Below are positions 1 through 9,185 of a DNA stretch of 64,000 bases, piece by piece. The stretch is from JBDTDV01 sp039922875 (lineage in GTDB: Bacteria > Actinomycetota > Actinomycetes > Actinomycetales > Microbacteriaceae). Location of the stretch: the NCBI GenBank assembly GCA_039922875.1, contig JBDTDV010000008.1, positions 62,001 to 126,000 on the forward strand. The letters are read 5' to 3'. The notes under the pieces were generated by a model that was given only the letters and a program-made list of their open reading frames with translations, ran no database searches and was not told the origin of the DNA. The position numbers and the translations under genes were made by a program. The stretch's first letter is position 1. Each line of letters opens with the position of its first letter.

Positions 1-1
1 T

Positions 2-1480
2 TACGACTCCGCTTCGTTGCCAGCCGGCCAGCGCTTCGACGGCCTGAACTTCGGCGACTACGCCAACCCTGATCCGATGGGAACTCTGATTCCGGCGCAT
101 CCCTACGTCGGCAGCACCGACGAGATCATGAGCCAGCCGTTTCCCGATCCCGGTGAGGTCTTTCCCCACGTCAACACCCAACTGTTCGACCGGATCGACC
201 CGCCGGGCAATGCGGGGATCCGGGTGCACGAGATGAAACCGCCGTTCAATACGCCACCGGCCGGCACACGACCGACCATGCGCGGATTCGTACGCGATTA
301 CATCGAGGCCATCAAGCTGGAGAAGGGGATCGCGCAGCCGACCCCGGCCGATTACCGGCGCATCATGGGTAACTTCACGCCGCCGATGTTGCCGGTCCTC
401 TCCGCGCTGGCCAGGTCGTTCGCGGTATATGACCACTGGCACTGTGCTGTGCCGTCACAGACCTTCTGCAACCGGTCGTTCTTCCACGCCTCGACCTCGC
501 ACGGCTTCGTCGCCAATCGTGGCCAGGCGGGGTACCTCAAGTGGTTTGATCCGGCAAATGCGTCAGCCACGATCTTCAACCGCCTCGACGTGGCGGGCAT
601 CCCGTGGCGCGTTTACTACGACGACCGGCAGCTGATCTCGCTGACCGGATTCATCCATGCACCGGCTCTGGAACAGTTCTGGAAGACGAATTTCCGGCCG
701 ATGGCCGACTTCTATCGGGACGCCGAGCGCGGCGATCTTCCGGCGTACTCGTTCATCGAACCCCGGATGCTCTACGATCACAACGATATGCATCCGCCAG
801 GAGGCGCGGTGCAGGAGACCGAGTTCGACGGCGCGGTGATCACCGGCGGCGGCGTATCAGATGTCAGGGCGGGTGAAGCCCTGTTGCATGCGATCTATTC
901 GGCGATCCGCTCCAGCGCGAACCCGAGCGGGTCAAATGCCCTGAACACCATGCTTCTGGTCACTTTCGATGAGCACGGCGGCACCTACGACCATGTGGTC
1001 CCCGGCGCCGCGATCCCGCCGGGGGACGGGGCGCCGGGCGAAATGGGGTTCGGCTTCGACCGGCTCGGGCTCCGCGTGCCGGCCATCGCGATCTCCGCCT
1101 ATACGGCGCGCGGAACGGTGATCAACGAGCCCATGCACCACAGTTCGGTGATCAGCACGCTCACCTCGAAATATCGGCTCGAGCCGCTCACCGACCGGGA
1201 CCGGGACGCGCCGACACTGGACAACGCGATCAACCTGCGCCACCCGAGACAGCCAGAGACCTGGCCGGACACCTACCCCCAGTACGTGCCGCCGAATCCC
1301 GAATCGGACGATCCGGTACCTGGTGGCGCCGACGACCGCCCGTTGAGCCCGCCCGGCGTCGGCCTGGTCGGCATGCTCGTCGCCCGTTATGGCGCACCGG
1401 GAGACCGAGTGCCCCGGACATACCGCGAAGCGTTCGAGGTGGTCAACCGGAGGGGAGCCGGCCTGTTCGGCGGGGGATGA
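2..1480 (+). CDS. Phosphoesterase family protein (phospholipase C / acid phosphatase-like), 5' truncated
   Basis: The frame is open from base 2, so the gene starts outside the window; 492 residues are visible. It resembles the bacterial non-haemolytic phospholipase C / AcpA phosphoesterase family, which hydrolyses phosphoesters outside the cytoplasm. The visible start falls just after the place where this family has its metal-binding ENRSFDH-type motif, so that motif and any signal peptide lie upstream. Family-like blocks include GNFTPPMLPVLSALA, VPSQTFCNRSFFHAST near residue 150, YDHNDMH near 257 and FDEHGGTYDHV near 322. The C-terminus is Pro-rich and I see no extra C-terminal PLC domain. 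Substrate cannot be told from sequence. A small GC hairpin (1489-1504) follows the stop. Confidence 0.85.
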   Translation, partial: YDSASLPAGQRFDGLNFGDYANPDPMGTLIPAHPYVGSTDEIMSQPFPDPGEVFPHVNTQLFDRIDPPGNAGIRVHEMKPPFNTPPAGTRPTMRGFVRDYIEAIKLEKGIAQPTPADYRRIMGNFTPPMLPVLSALARSFAVYDHWHCAVPSQTFCNRSFFHASTSHGFVANRGQAGYLKWFDPANASATIFNRLDVAGIPWRVYYDDRQLISLTGFIHAPALEQFWKTNFRPMADFYRDAERGDLPAYSFIEPRMLYDHNDMHPPGGAVQETEFDGAVITGGGVSDVRAGEALLHAIYSAIRSSANPSGSNALNTMLLVTFDEHGGTYDHVVPGAAIPPGDGAPGEMGFGFDRLGLRVPAIAISAYTARGTVINEPMHHSSVISTLTSKYRLEPLTDRDRDAPTLDNAINLRHPRQPETWPDTYPQYVPPNPESDDPVPGGADDRPLSPPGVGLVGMLVARYGAPGDRVPRTYREAFEVVNRRGAGLFGGG

Positions 1481-1488
1481 CCGGCGGA

Positions 1489-1504
1489 GCCCGCGACCGC
1501 GGGC
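1489..1504 (+). terminator. Small GC hairpin after the phosphoesterase gene
   Basis: Arms GCCCGC (1489-1494) and GCGGGC (1499-1504) with a 4-base loop, starting 9 bases after the stop. No T tract follows, so termination is only a possibility. Confidence 0.3.
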
Positions 1505-1510
1505 CGCGAA

Positions 1511-1516
1511 TACAAT
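1511..1516 (+). promoter_or_regulatory. Candidate -10 box for gatCAB
   Basis: TACAAT lies 40 bases before the gatC start in an AT-rich patch (1508-1525) of an otherwise GC-rich region. No convincing -35 box is seen at the normal distance. Confidence 0.3.
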
Positions 1517-1555
1517 TGAATAATCCACCCCATCGAGAACACAGCACGGAGATGC

Positions 1556-1852
1556 ATGTCTGAAATCAGCGCAGAGCAGGTTGCCCATTTGGCAGCTCTG
1601 GCCAGGATCGACCTGAGCACTGAGGAAATCACCAGCCTGACGGCCGAACTCGGCCAGATCGTTGACGCGGTGGCCCGCGTGTCGGAGGTGGCCACTGCCG
1701 ACGTGCCAGCCACCAGTCATCCGATGCCGCTGACCAATGTGTTTCGGGAGGACACACCGCGCCCATCTCTTTCGGTCGAGCAGGCGCTCTCTGGAGCGCC
1801 GGAGCGAAGCGGCGACAAATTCAAGGTGTCCGCGATTTTGGATGCCGAGTGA
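1556..1852 (+). CDS. gatC: Aspartyl/glutamyl-tRNA amidotransferase subunit C
   Basis: 98 residues, the usual size for GatC, the small subunit that wraps around GatA and joins it to GatB. The complex converts Glu-tRNA(Gln) (and Asp-tRNA(Asn)) to the amidated form in the cytoplasm. The N-terminal helix VAHLAALARIDLSTEEI and the C-terminal segment with the conserved RED (FREDTPR) are typical. It is the first gene of gatCAB; its TGA shares one base with the ATG of gatA, indicating translational coupling. ATG 1556 is chosen because the ATG four bases upstream is closed at once by a stop. Confidence 0.95.
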   Translation: MSEISAEQVAHLAALARIDLSTEEITSLTAELGQIVDAVARVSEVATADVPATSHPMPLTNVFREDTPRPSLSVEQALSGAPERSGDKFKVSAILDAE

Positions 1853-3432
1853 TGGCGGTGGACGGCACGGCTGGCGGCACAGGCGCGAGCGATCTCACTC
1901 GGCTCGCGGCATCCGATCTCGCGGCATTGCTCAGTTCGGGCGAAGTCAGCTCGGTTGAGGCGACCAGTGCGCATCTGGACCGGATCCGCGCCGTTGATGG
2001 TGACGTGCACGCGTTCCTGCACGTCGCTGGGGAGGCCGCGCGTGCCACCGCGGCCGTGATTGACGCCAAACGCGCCGGGGGCGAGCGGCTGAGCCCATTG
2101 GCCGGGGTACCGATCGCGATCAAGGACGTGCTCGCCACCGCGGACATGCCATCCACTGCCGGCTCTTTGATCCTCGAGGGTTGGCTGCCACCGTACGACG
2201 CCACCGTGGTCGCGAAGCTGCGCGCGGCCGACCTGGTGCCGCTGGGCAAAACCAACATGGACGAGTTCGCGATGGGGTCCTCCACCGAGCACTCTGCATA
2301 CGGACCGACGCACAACCCGTGGGACCTGGACCGGATTCCGGGTGGTTCCGGTGGCGGTTCGGCGGCGGCGGTGGCCGCGTTCGAGGCGCCACTGGCTCTC
2401 GGCTCGGACACCGGCGGCTCGATCCGCCAGCCAGCCGCGGTCACCGGATCCGTCGGCGTCAAACCCACCTACGGCGGGGTGTCCCGCTACGGCGCCATTG
2501 CGCTGGCCAGTTCGCTGGACCAGGTCGGACCAGTGAGCAGGACCGTACTCGACGCCGCCATGCTGCACGACGTGATCGCCGGGCATGATCCGCTGGACTC
2601 GACCTCCCTCACCGACGTCTGGCCTTCGATGACCGAGGCGGCACGGGCAGGCCTTCGGGACGAGGCTTTGCGTGGAGTCAGGGTCGGGGTGGTCACCGAG
2701 ATCGCCAGTGATGGCTTCCAGCCCGGCGTCAGACAACGATTCACCGAGGCGCTGGAAACGATGGCCGCCGCCGGAGCCGAGATCGTCGAGGTCAGCGCGC
2801 CGAACTTCGAGTACGCCGTCGCCGCCTACTACCTGATCCTGCCCGCCGAGGCCTCTAGCAATCTGGCCCGGTTCGACTCGGTGCGGTTCGGGATGCGGAT
2901 CAAGCCGAGCGACGGACCACTGACCACCGAGCGGGTGATGGCTGCCACCCGTGATGCTGGCTTCGGCCCGGAGGTCAAGCGACGGATCATCCTCGGCACC
3001 TACGCATTGAGCGCCGGCTACTATGACGCCTACTACGGCAGCGCGCAGAAGGTGCGCACGCTGATCCAGCAGGACTTCGCCGCCGCATTCCGGAAGGCCG
3101 ACGTGCTGGTCTCACCGGCCGCGCCGACCACCGCCTTCCGGCTGGGGGAGAAGCTGCACGACCCGATGGCCATGTACCTCAACGACATCACCACCATCCC
3201 CGCGAATCTCGCCGGGGTACCCGGCATGGGGCTACCGATCGGGCTGGCACCGGAAGACGGCCTGCCGGTCGGATTGCAGATCATGGCTCCGGCCCGCGCC
3301 GACGCCCGTCTCTACACGGTAGGCGCCGCAGTGGAACGACTGCTGGAAGACCGCTGGGGGCACACCTTGATCAGCCAGGCCCCGGAACTGGAATTCTCTG
3401 AACTGTTCGCCAGCCAGGAAGGGGCGATCTAA
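1852..3432 (+). CDS. gatA: Aspartyl/glutamyl-tRNA amidotransferase subunit A
   Basis: Amidase-signature enzyme of about 526 residues that hydrolyses glutamine and passes ammonia to GatB. The Ser-cisSer-Lys triad is visible: Lys91 in IAIKDVL, cis-Ser166 in PGGSGGGS and Ser190 in SDTGGSIRQPA, with the 75- and 24-residue spacings known in GatA. The start is ATG 1852 (TGATG junction with gatC); an in-frame GTG at 1849 would add one residue. The stop TAA overlaps the ATG of gatB by one base, so the three genes form a coupled operon. Confidence 0.97.
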   Translation: MAVDGTAGGTGASDLTRLAASDLAALLSSGEVSSVEATSAHLDRIRAVDGDVHAFLHVAGEAARATAAVIDAKRAGGERLSPLAGVPIAIKDVLATADMPSTAGSLILEGWLPPYDATVVAKLRAADLVPLGKTNMDEFAMGSSTEHSAYGPTHNPWDLDRIPGGSGGGSAAAVAAFEAPLALGSDTGGSIRQPAAVTGSVGVKPTYGGVSRYGAIALASSLDQVGPVSRTVLDAAMLHDVIAGHDPLDSTSLTDVWPSMTEAARAGLRDEALRGVRVGVVTEIASDGFQPGVRQRFTEALETMAAAGAEIVEVSAPNFEYAVAAYYLILPAEASSNLARFDSVRFGMRIKPSDGPLTTERVMAATRDAGFGPEVKRRIILGTYALSAGYYDAYYGSAQKVRTLIQQDFAAAFRKADVLVSPAAPTTAFRLGEKLHDPMAMYLNDITTIPANLAGVPGMGLPIGLAPEDGLPVGLQIMAPARADARLYTVGAAVERLLEDRWGHTLISQAPELEFSELFASQEGAI

Positions 3433-4958
3433 TGGCCGCGCATATGTCCACACCCGCATTGATGGATTACGACAGGGCCATCGAATTGTTCGAACCCGTG
3501 CTCGGCTTCGAGGTCCACGTTGAGCTGAACACCGCGACGAAGATGTTCTGCGGCTGCGCCAATGAGTTCGGTCAGGGCGCCAACACGAACACCTGCCCAA
3601 CCTGTCTCGGGCTACCCGGCGGCCTGCCCCAGGTGAACCGGAAGGCCATCGAGTCCAGCATCCGACTCGGCCTCGCCCTCGGCTGCCAGATCGCCGAGCA
3701 CTCCCGGTTCGCCCGGAAGAACTACTTCTACCCGGACACCGCCAAGAACTTCCAGACCTCGCAATACGATGAGCCGATCGCGTTCGAGGGTTCGTTGGAC
3801 ATCGAACTGGCCAGCGGACGCCGGGTCACCGTGCCGATCGAGCGGGCGCACATGGAGGAGGACGCCGGAAAACTCACCCACGTCGGCGGCGCGACCGGCC
3901 GCATCCAGGGTGCCGCATACTCGCTCGTGGACTACAACCGCGGCGGAGTTCCCTTGGTGGAGATCGTCACCCACATGATCGAGGGCGGCGAGGCCGACGC
4001 GCCGGAGATCGGCCGAACCTACGTCGCGGCGATCCGGGAGATCGTCAAGGCCCTCGGCGTCTCCAATGCCCGGATGGAAGAGGGCAACGTGCGCTGCGAC
4101 GCGAACATCTCGCTACGCCCGCGTGGCAGCAGCGTCCTCGGCACCCGCACCGAGACCAAAAACGTGAACTCGCTGCGCTCGGTCGAACGCGCGGTACGCT
4201 ACGAGATTCAACGGCAGGCGGCGATTTTGGATGCCGGCGGAACCATTACTCAGGAAACCCGGCACTGGCACGAAGACACCGGGACCACCTCGGCGGGCCG
4301 GCCGAAGTCGGATGCCGACGATTACCGATACTTCCCAGAGCCGGATCTGGTGCCGGTGGCGCCGTCCCGGGACTGGGTGGAGGAACTACGCCTGACCCTG
4401 CCCGAGCCGCCGGCCGAACGCCGACACCGGCTGCAACAGGCGTGGGAGTTCACCGACTTGGAGTTCCAAGACGTGGTCAACTCGGCACTGCTGGACGCGC
4501 TGGAGGCGACGGTTGCGGCCGGAGCACCGCCGGCGTCTGCACGGAAATGGTGGACGGGGGAGATCGCCCGCCTGGCCAACGCCGCCGGAGTCGACGCCGA
4601 GAGTCTGGTCACCCCGAGCCAGGTCGCCGAGCTGGTCGAACTCGTGCAAGCCGGCACTCTCACCGACCGGCTGGCCCGGCAGGTGCTGGAGGGTGTCATC
4701 GCCGGCGAAGGAGACCCCGCGGAGGTCGTCGAAGCCCGTGGCTTGGCCGTTGTCTCCGACGACGGTGCCCTGATCGCGGCAATCGACCAGGCCCTTGCCA
4801 CCCAGCCCGATGTGCTGGCGAAGATTCGGGACGGTAAAGTCCAGGCAGCCGGGGCGGTGATCGGTGCGGTGATGAAGTCGATGCGCGGGCAGGCGGATGC
4901 CTCGCGGGTCCGGGAACTGATCCTGGAACGCGCCGGCTCTGATAATCCTGGTATCTAG
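3432..4958 (+). CDS. gatB: Aspartyl/glutamyl-tRNA amidotransferase subunit B
   Basis: 508 residues. GatB binds the misacylated tRNA, activates the side-chain carboxylate with ATP and uses ammonia from GatA. The N-terminal cradle has GFEVHVELNT and the Cys pairs CGC and CPTC typical of the zinc-bearing GatB core; a YqeY-like helical tail (about 350-505) ends the protein. An SD-like AGGAAGGGG lies just before ATG 3432. Last gene of gatCAB; the following 96 bases contain a palindrome that more likely belongs to the next operon. Confidence 0.97.
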   Translation: MAAHMSTPALMDYDRAIELFEPVLGFEVHVELNTATKMFCGCANEFGQGANTNTCPTCLGLPGGLPQVNRKAIESSIRLGLALGCQIAEHSRFARKNYFYPDTAKNFQTSQYDEPIAFEGSLDIELASGRRVTVPIERAHMEEDAGKLTHVGGATGRIQGAAYSLVDYNRGGVPLVEIVTHMIEGGEADAPEIGRTYVAAIREIVKALGVSNARMEEGNVRCDANISLRPRGSSVLGTRTETKNVNSLRSVERAVRYEIQRQAAILDAGGTITQETRHWHEDTGTTSAGRPKSDADDYRYFPEPDLVPVAPSRDWVEELRLTLPEPPAERRHRLQQAWEFTDLEFQDVVNSALLDALEATVAAGAPPASARKWWTGEIARLANAAGVDAESLVTPSQVAELVELVQAGTLTDRLARQVLEGVIAGEGDPAEVVEARGLAVVSDDGALIAAIDQALATQPDVLAKIRDGKVQAAGAVIGAVMKSMRGQADASRVRELILERAGSDNPGI

Positions 4959-4982
4959 CTAACGGTTCGGCGGCTCCTGATC

Positions 4983-5004
4983 TGTTACCGACCGATTGGT
5001 AACA
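4983..5004. promoter_or_regulatory. 22-base palindrome upstream of livH (candidate operator)
   Basis: Perfect 7-base arms TGTTACC (4983-4989) and GGTAACA (4998-5004) around an 8-base spacer, 51 bases before the livH start. The geometry suits a dimeric repressor. No T tract follows, so it is unlikely to be a gatB terminator. The cognate regulator is unknown. Confidence 0.5.
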
Positions 5005-5054
5005 TTTGAGCCGGAAGATACGCAATAATCAGCAAGTATCGTCAACGATGACGA

Positions 5055-6419
5055 GTGCCAGACCGCGCGAGACGCCACATGTCTCCACTGGCTCGTCTTG
5101 GAGGTCTCGTGGAAGCAGTTGGTCTTAGTCGCGCACGATGGCGACGGTTGGTAGTGGTATTCCTCGCAGTCCTGTTGAGCCTGCTGACCGTCTCGGCTCT
5201 CGCGGCAGCGCCGGCCCACGCCGACGACGTCAACACCGATAAGTACGATTACGTTTTCAGCGGCAACGTCAAATTCAACGACAAACCGCTTGCCGGAGTG
5301 CAGCTTCAGGTTTCGGGCAACGGCTACAACGTCAAGGTCAAGACCGACGAGAAGGGTCAGTGGGCGGTCGGTGTGCCAAAGAAGAAGGCCTACACCATCA
5401 CGCTCAACGAAAAGACCCTGCCCAAGGGCGTCATCGTGGCTAAAGGCGCGGCCTCGGTCAAAGCCGAATTCGGTTTCACCGATAACAAATCTGTGAACTT
5501 CTTCCTCGGCAAGGGAGAACGGCAAGTGGTCAGCTTCACCGACCAACTGATCGGACGCACGATGAGCGGGCTGAACTTCGGCCTGATGCTCGCGCTTGCC
5601 TCCATCGGCCTGTCCCTGATCTACGGAACAACGGGGCTGGCCAACTTCGCGCATGCAGAGTTCGTGACGTTCGGTGCCGTGATGGCATACACGCTCGGCA
5701 TCACCCTTGCCTTTCCACTCTGGCTGGCTTTCGTGATCGCCGTCGTGCTCAGTGGGCTGCTGGGGGGCGCGCTAGACATCGCCCTCTGGAAACCGCTTCG
5801 AAAACGCGGGCTCAGCATTGTGCAGCTGATGATCGTGAGCATCGGTCTCTCGCTCGGCCTGCGCTACGTCTTCCAGTACTTCTACGGGGGTGGAACATTC
5901 CAGTTGCCCGACTCGGGATCGGCGAACGTTCCGATGCTGGGCGCGATCGGCCTCTCGCCCACCGATCTCACGAGCATGGCGATCAGCATCGTCGTTCTCA
6001 TCGCCGTCGCCTATTGGCTGTTGCGCACCCGCACCGGCAAGGCGACACGCGCGATCTCCGACAATCCTGCGCTCGCCGCAGCATCCGGTATCGATGTGGA
6101 TCGGGTGATCAGGCTGCTGTGGATACTCGGCGCGGCACTGGCCGGGCTCTCCGGCATCCTTTGGGCATACTTCCGGCCAGGGATCAAGTGGGACATGGGC
6201 TGGCAGCTGCTGCTGCTGATCTTCGCAGCGGTCGTTCTCGGCGGGCTAGGCACCGCGTTTGGGGCGCTGGTCGGTTCCATTGTGGTCGGTCTGTTGGTGG
6301 AGGTCTCCACGCTGTGGCTGCCCTCCGACCTGAAATATGTGGCTCCGCTGGCCATTCTGGTGGTCGTGCTGCTGTTTAGGCCGCAGGGCATCCTGGGCCG
6401 CAAAGAGAGAATAGGGTAG
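5055..6419 (+). CDS. livH: Branched-chain amino acid ABC transporter permease LivH with an extra exported N-terminal domain
   Basis: 454 residues against about 290-300 for a normal LivH. The C-terminal 300 residues (from about 160) are a standard permease: GLNFGLMLALASIGLSLIYG, NFAHAEF, several membrane helices and a final LLFRPQGILG. The first 160 residues are extra: basic start, hydrophobic helix at about 35-58 ending in APAHA (signal-peptide-like), then a beta-rich stretch (about 62-130, YDYVFSGNVKF...LAGVQLQVSG...TDEKGQWAVGVP) resembling carboxypeptidase-regulatory/transthyretin-like folds. The start is uncertain: GTG 5055 or ATG 5079. First gene of livHMGF. By analogy the complex imports Leu/Ile/Val, but the real substrate is not shown by sequence. 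Confidence 0.9.
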   Translation: MPDRARRHMSPLARLGGLVEAVGLSRARWRRLVVVFLAVLLSLLTVSALAAAPAHADDVNTDKYDYVFSGNVKFNDKPLAGVQLQVSGNGYNVKVKTDEKGQWAVGVPKKKAYTITLNEKTLPKGVIVAKGAASVKAEFGFTDNKSVNFFLGKGERQVVSFTDQLIGRTMSGLNFGLMLALASIGLSLIYGTTGLANFAHAEFVTFGAVMAYTLGITLAFPLWLAFVIAVVLSGLLGGALDIALWKPLRKRGLSIVQLMIVSIGLSLGLRYVFQYFYGGGTFQLPDSGSANVPMLGAIGLSPTDLTSMAISIVVLIAVAYWLLRTRTGKATRAISDNPALAAASGIDVDRVIRLLWILGAALAGLSGILWAYFRPGIKWDMGWQLLLLIFAAVVLGGLGTAFGALVGSIVVGLLVEVSTLWLPSDLKYVAPLAILVVVLLFRPQGILGRKERIG

Positions 6420-6428
6420 GTAGCTCGC

Positions 6429-7412
6429 ATGGACTGGGGTTTCATCCTCTCGAACACGGCGACCTGGCTGATCGCACCGGAGACGATCGCGTACGAGATC
6501 GCCACCGTGGGACTGGCGGTGCACTTCGGCTATGGCGGCCTGCTCAACTTCGGTCAGGCCGGATTCATGGCGCTCGGAGCGTACGGCTACGCAATCTCGA
6601 TACTCACCTTCAACCTGCCCTGGTGGGTGGGGATCCTGGTGGGCATGGGTGCCGCTGTCATCTTCGCCTTCATCCTCGGCCTGCCGACGCTGAGGCTACG
6701 AGCCGACTACCTGGCAATCGTGACCATCGCGGCGGCCGAGGTGGTACGCCTGCTGTTCCAGAGCACCGTCTGGGACAGCGTCACCGGTTCGGCGAACGGG
6801 CTCGGCGGCTACCACGAGGGCTTTGACGCAGCCAACCCGATTCCGCCTGGCACCTATGGCTTCGGACCATTCGTGTTCAACGCGACGGACTGGTGGACAC
6901 GCATCTTCGGCATCGCCATTCTCATCGTCGCCCTCGTCGTGGTGTGGTTGCTGATGCGCAGCCCATGGGGCCGGGTAGTGAAGGGAGTTCGCGAAGACGA
7001 AGACGCAGTACGGTCACTTGGCAAGAATGTGTTCGCTATCAAGATGCAGGTGCTCGTGCTCGGCGGTGTGCTCGGCTCGCTCGGCGGCGTGGTTCTCGCG
7101 CTGCCCTCAGCAGTCGTCCCCGGTGTCTATCTGCCATCGCTGACGTTCTTCCTCTGGACGATCCTGCTGCTTGGCGGCGCAGCCACGATCATGGGGCCCG
7201 TGCTCGGTTCCCTCACCTTCTGGCTGATCATGGCGTTTCTGTCTCTGGTGCTGCCGGCCATGGCATCCGCGGGGTTGCTGCCGTTCATGACGACCGTCCA
7301 GGCCGGCATCGTTCGGTTCGTGATCGTGGGGATCGCACTCATGCTCATCGTTGTCTTCAGGCCGCAGGGTTTCCTCGGCAACAAGAAGGAGTTGACCTTC
7401 AATGCCCGCTAA
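6429..7412 (+). CDS. livM: Branched-chain amino acid ABC transporter permease LivM
   Basis: 327 residues, second membrane subunit of the Liv importer. It shows the family pattern VHFGYGGLLNFGQAGFMALGAY near the N-terminus, LPTLRLRADYLAIVTIA, and the cytoplasmic loop SPWGRVVKGVREDEDAVRSLG that contacts the ATPases. It ends in VVFRPQGFLG, as livH ends in LLFRPQGILG. It begins 9 bases after livH and overlaps livG by 11 bases. Confidence 0.95.
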   Translation: MDWGFILSNTATWLIAPETIAYEIATVGLAVHFGYGGLLNFGQAGFMALGAYGYAISILTFNLPWWVGILVGMGAAVIFAFILGLPTLRLRADYLAIVTIAAAEVVRLLFQSTVWDSVTGSANGLGGYHEGFDAANPIPPGTYGFGPFVFNATDWWTRIFGIAILIVALVVVWLLMRSPWGRVVKGVREDEDAVRSLGKNVFAIKMQVLVLGGVLGSLGGVVLALPSAVVPGVYLPSLTFFLWTILLLGGAATIMGPVLGSLTFWLIMAFLSLVLPAMASAGLLPFMTTVQAGIVRFVIVGIALMLIVVFRPQGFLGNKKELTFNAR

Positions 7413-8349
7413 ACCGACACCGCAAGAGACAGTACCCGACGACGTGCTGACCGTAGAGGTCGTACCCTCTCAGAAGGTGCACGCCAAGTCGACGGGATTG
7501 CACATCGGCGAGATGGTTCCCGGCTGCGCTAAAGTCGACCCGATCATCGTCGCAGACAACGTCACCCGCGCATACGGAGGGCTGAAAGCGGTCGACGTCC
7601 AGCACCTGGAGGTGCCAAGGGGGGCCATCACCGCTCTGATCGGACCGAACGGTGCAGGCAAAACCACCTTCTTCAACCTCATCACCGGCTTCGATAAGCC
7701 CGACACGGGAACATGGTCATTTGACGGGAAGCAGTTGTCGGGAATGTCTGCGTTCAAGATCGCACGGCTCGGTCAGGTGCGTACCTTCCAACTGACGAAG
7801 TCGCTCGCCATGCTCTCCGTGCTGGAGAACATGAAGCTCGGCGCCCAGAACCAGCGCGGCGAAAACTTCTTCGTGGGCCTTGTCCCCAAACTGTGGCGCG
7901 AACAAGACGACGCGATCGAGCAGAAAGCGATGGAGCTGCTGGCCAGGTTCAAACTGGACGGTAAGAAGGACGACTACGCCGCATCCCTCTCCGGCGGTCA
8001 GCGGAAGCTGCTAGAGATGGCCAGGGCGCTGATGAGCGACCCCACCGTGATCATGCTAGATGAGCCGATGGCCGGGGTGAACCCAGCACTGACCCAGTCG
8101 CTGCTCGACCACATCCTGGATTTGAAAAACGACGGCATGACCGTGCTGTTCGTCGAGCACGATATGCCGATGGTGCGGCACATCGCCGACTGGGTGGTCG
8201 TGATGGCTCAGGGGAAGATTGTGGCAGAGGGCCCACCCGAGACCGTGATGAAGGATGTGGCCGTCATCGACGCTTACCTGGGCAGTCATCTCGACACCGA
8301 CCTCGGGATCGTCACCGGTCGCTTCACCGAGCGGGAGGCACGCGCATGA
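7402..8349 (+). CDS. livG: Branched-chain amino acid ABC transporter ATP-binding protein LivG
   Basis: 315 residues. ATPase with Walker A GPNGAGKTT (81-89), signature LSGGQRKLLEMA, Walker B VIMLDEP and switch His in VEHDM. The C-terminal AEGPPETVMKDVAVIDAYLG tail is typical of LivG. The first 45 or so residues are an extension not needed for the ATPase fold; its role is unknown. ATG 7402 lies inside livM, and the stop overlaps the ATG of livF (ATGA). Confidence 0.95.
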   Translation: MPAKPTPQETVPDDVLTVEVVPSQKVHAKSTGLHIGEMVPGCAKVDPIIVADNVTRAYGGLKAVDVQHLEVPRGAITALIGPNGAGKTTFFNLITGFDKPDTGTWSFDGKQLSGMSAFKIARLGQVRTFQLTKSLAMLSVLENMKLGAQNQRGENFFVGLVPKLWREQDDAIEQKAMELLARFKLDGKKDDYAASLSGGQRKLLEMARALMSDPTVIMLDEPMAGVNPALTQSLLDHILDLKNDGMTVLFVEHDMPMVRHIADWVVVMAQGKIVAEGPPETVMKDVAVIDAYLGSHLDTDLGIVTGRFTEREARA

Positions 8350-9092
8350 GCGACGAATCTTCATCCCCCGTCGTGCTCGATCTGCAGAACGTGACCGCAG
8401 GCTACCTGCCGGGAGTGAACATCCTGAACGACTGCTCCATCACGGTCTCCGGTGGGGAGCTGATCGGCATCATCGGCCCGAACGGTGCTGGGAAGTCGAC
8501 GTTGCTCAAGGCGGTCTTCGGCCAGGTGCACGTGCGTGGTGGCCACATTCTGCTCAACGGCGAGGACATCACCGGGCTCAAGGCGAACAAGCTGGTCAGC
8601 AGGGGCGTGGGTTACGTGCCACAGAACAACAACGTGTTCCCGGGACTCAGCATCCAGGAGAACCTGCAGATGGGCGCCTACCAGGATCCGAAGTCGTTCG
8701 ACGAGCGGCTGGAGTTCGTAATCGGTATTTTCGGTGAACTGAAGAATCGGCTGAAACAGCGCGCCGGTTCGCTCTCCGGCGGGGAACGGCAGATGGTCGC
8801 GATGTCGCGTGCGCTCATGATGGAGCCACACGTTCTGTTGCTGGACGAGCCATCGGCCGGACTGTCGCCGGTGCGCCAGGACGAGGCCTTCATCCGCGTG
8901 TCCGAGATCAATAAGGCCGGCGTGACCGTCGTCATGGTCGAGCAGAATGCCCGACGTTGCCTGCAGATCTGCGATCGCGGCTACGTGCTCGATCAGGGCA
9001 CGGATGCGCACACCGGCACCGGCCGCGAGTTGCTGAACGATCCCAAGGTGATCAACCTCTATCTTGGGACTCTCGGCGACGAGGCCGCCTGA
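8346..9092 (+). CDS. livF: Branched-chain amino acid ABC transporter ATP-binding protein LivF
   Basis: 248 residues. Second ATPase of the importer: Walker A GPNGAGKST, signature LSGGERQMVAMSRAL, Walker B VLLLDEPSAGLSP and VEQNARRCLQICDRGYVL, the LivF-type switch. It starts inside the livG stop codon, so translation is coupled. Last gene of the + strand operon; the bidirectional terminator at 9138-9172 follows. Confidence 0.95.
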   Translation: MSDESSSPVVLDLQNVTAGYLPGVNILNDCSITVSGGELIGIIGPNGAGKSTLLKAVFGQVHVRGGHILLNGEDITGLKANKLVSRGVGYVPQNNNVFPGLSIQENLQMGAYQDPKSFDERLEFVIGIFGELKNRLKQRAGSLSGGERQMVAMSRALMMEPHVLLLDEPSAGLSPVRQDEAFIRVSEINKAGVTVVMVEQNARRCLQICDRGYVLDQGTDAHTGTGRELLNDPKVINLYLGTLGDEAA

Positions 9093-9137
9093 CCGTAGCT
9101 TTCCACGGTTCAATTTCCACAGCTCGGCTGTCGAGCA

Positions 9138-9172
9138 CGAAGGGCCCCGGTCGTGATGACCGGGGCCCTTCG
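9138..9172. terminator. Bidirectional terminator between livF and livK
   Basis: Perfect 15-bp stem (9138-9152 with 9158-9172) and a 5-base loop, placed between two converging genes. The GGGCCCC core next to short A and T runs at the stem base suits termination in both directions. Confidence 0.85.
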
Positions 9173-9185
9173 CCTTACTCAGGTG

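Noticed and set aside
4983..5004. Palindrome read as a gatB terminator
   Set aside because: No T run and a low-GC stem; a position before livH favours an operator.
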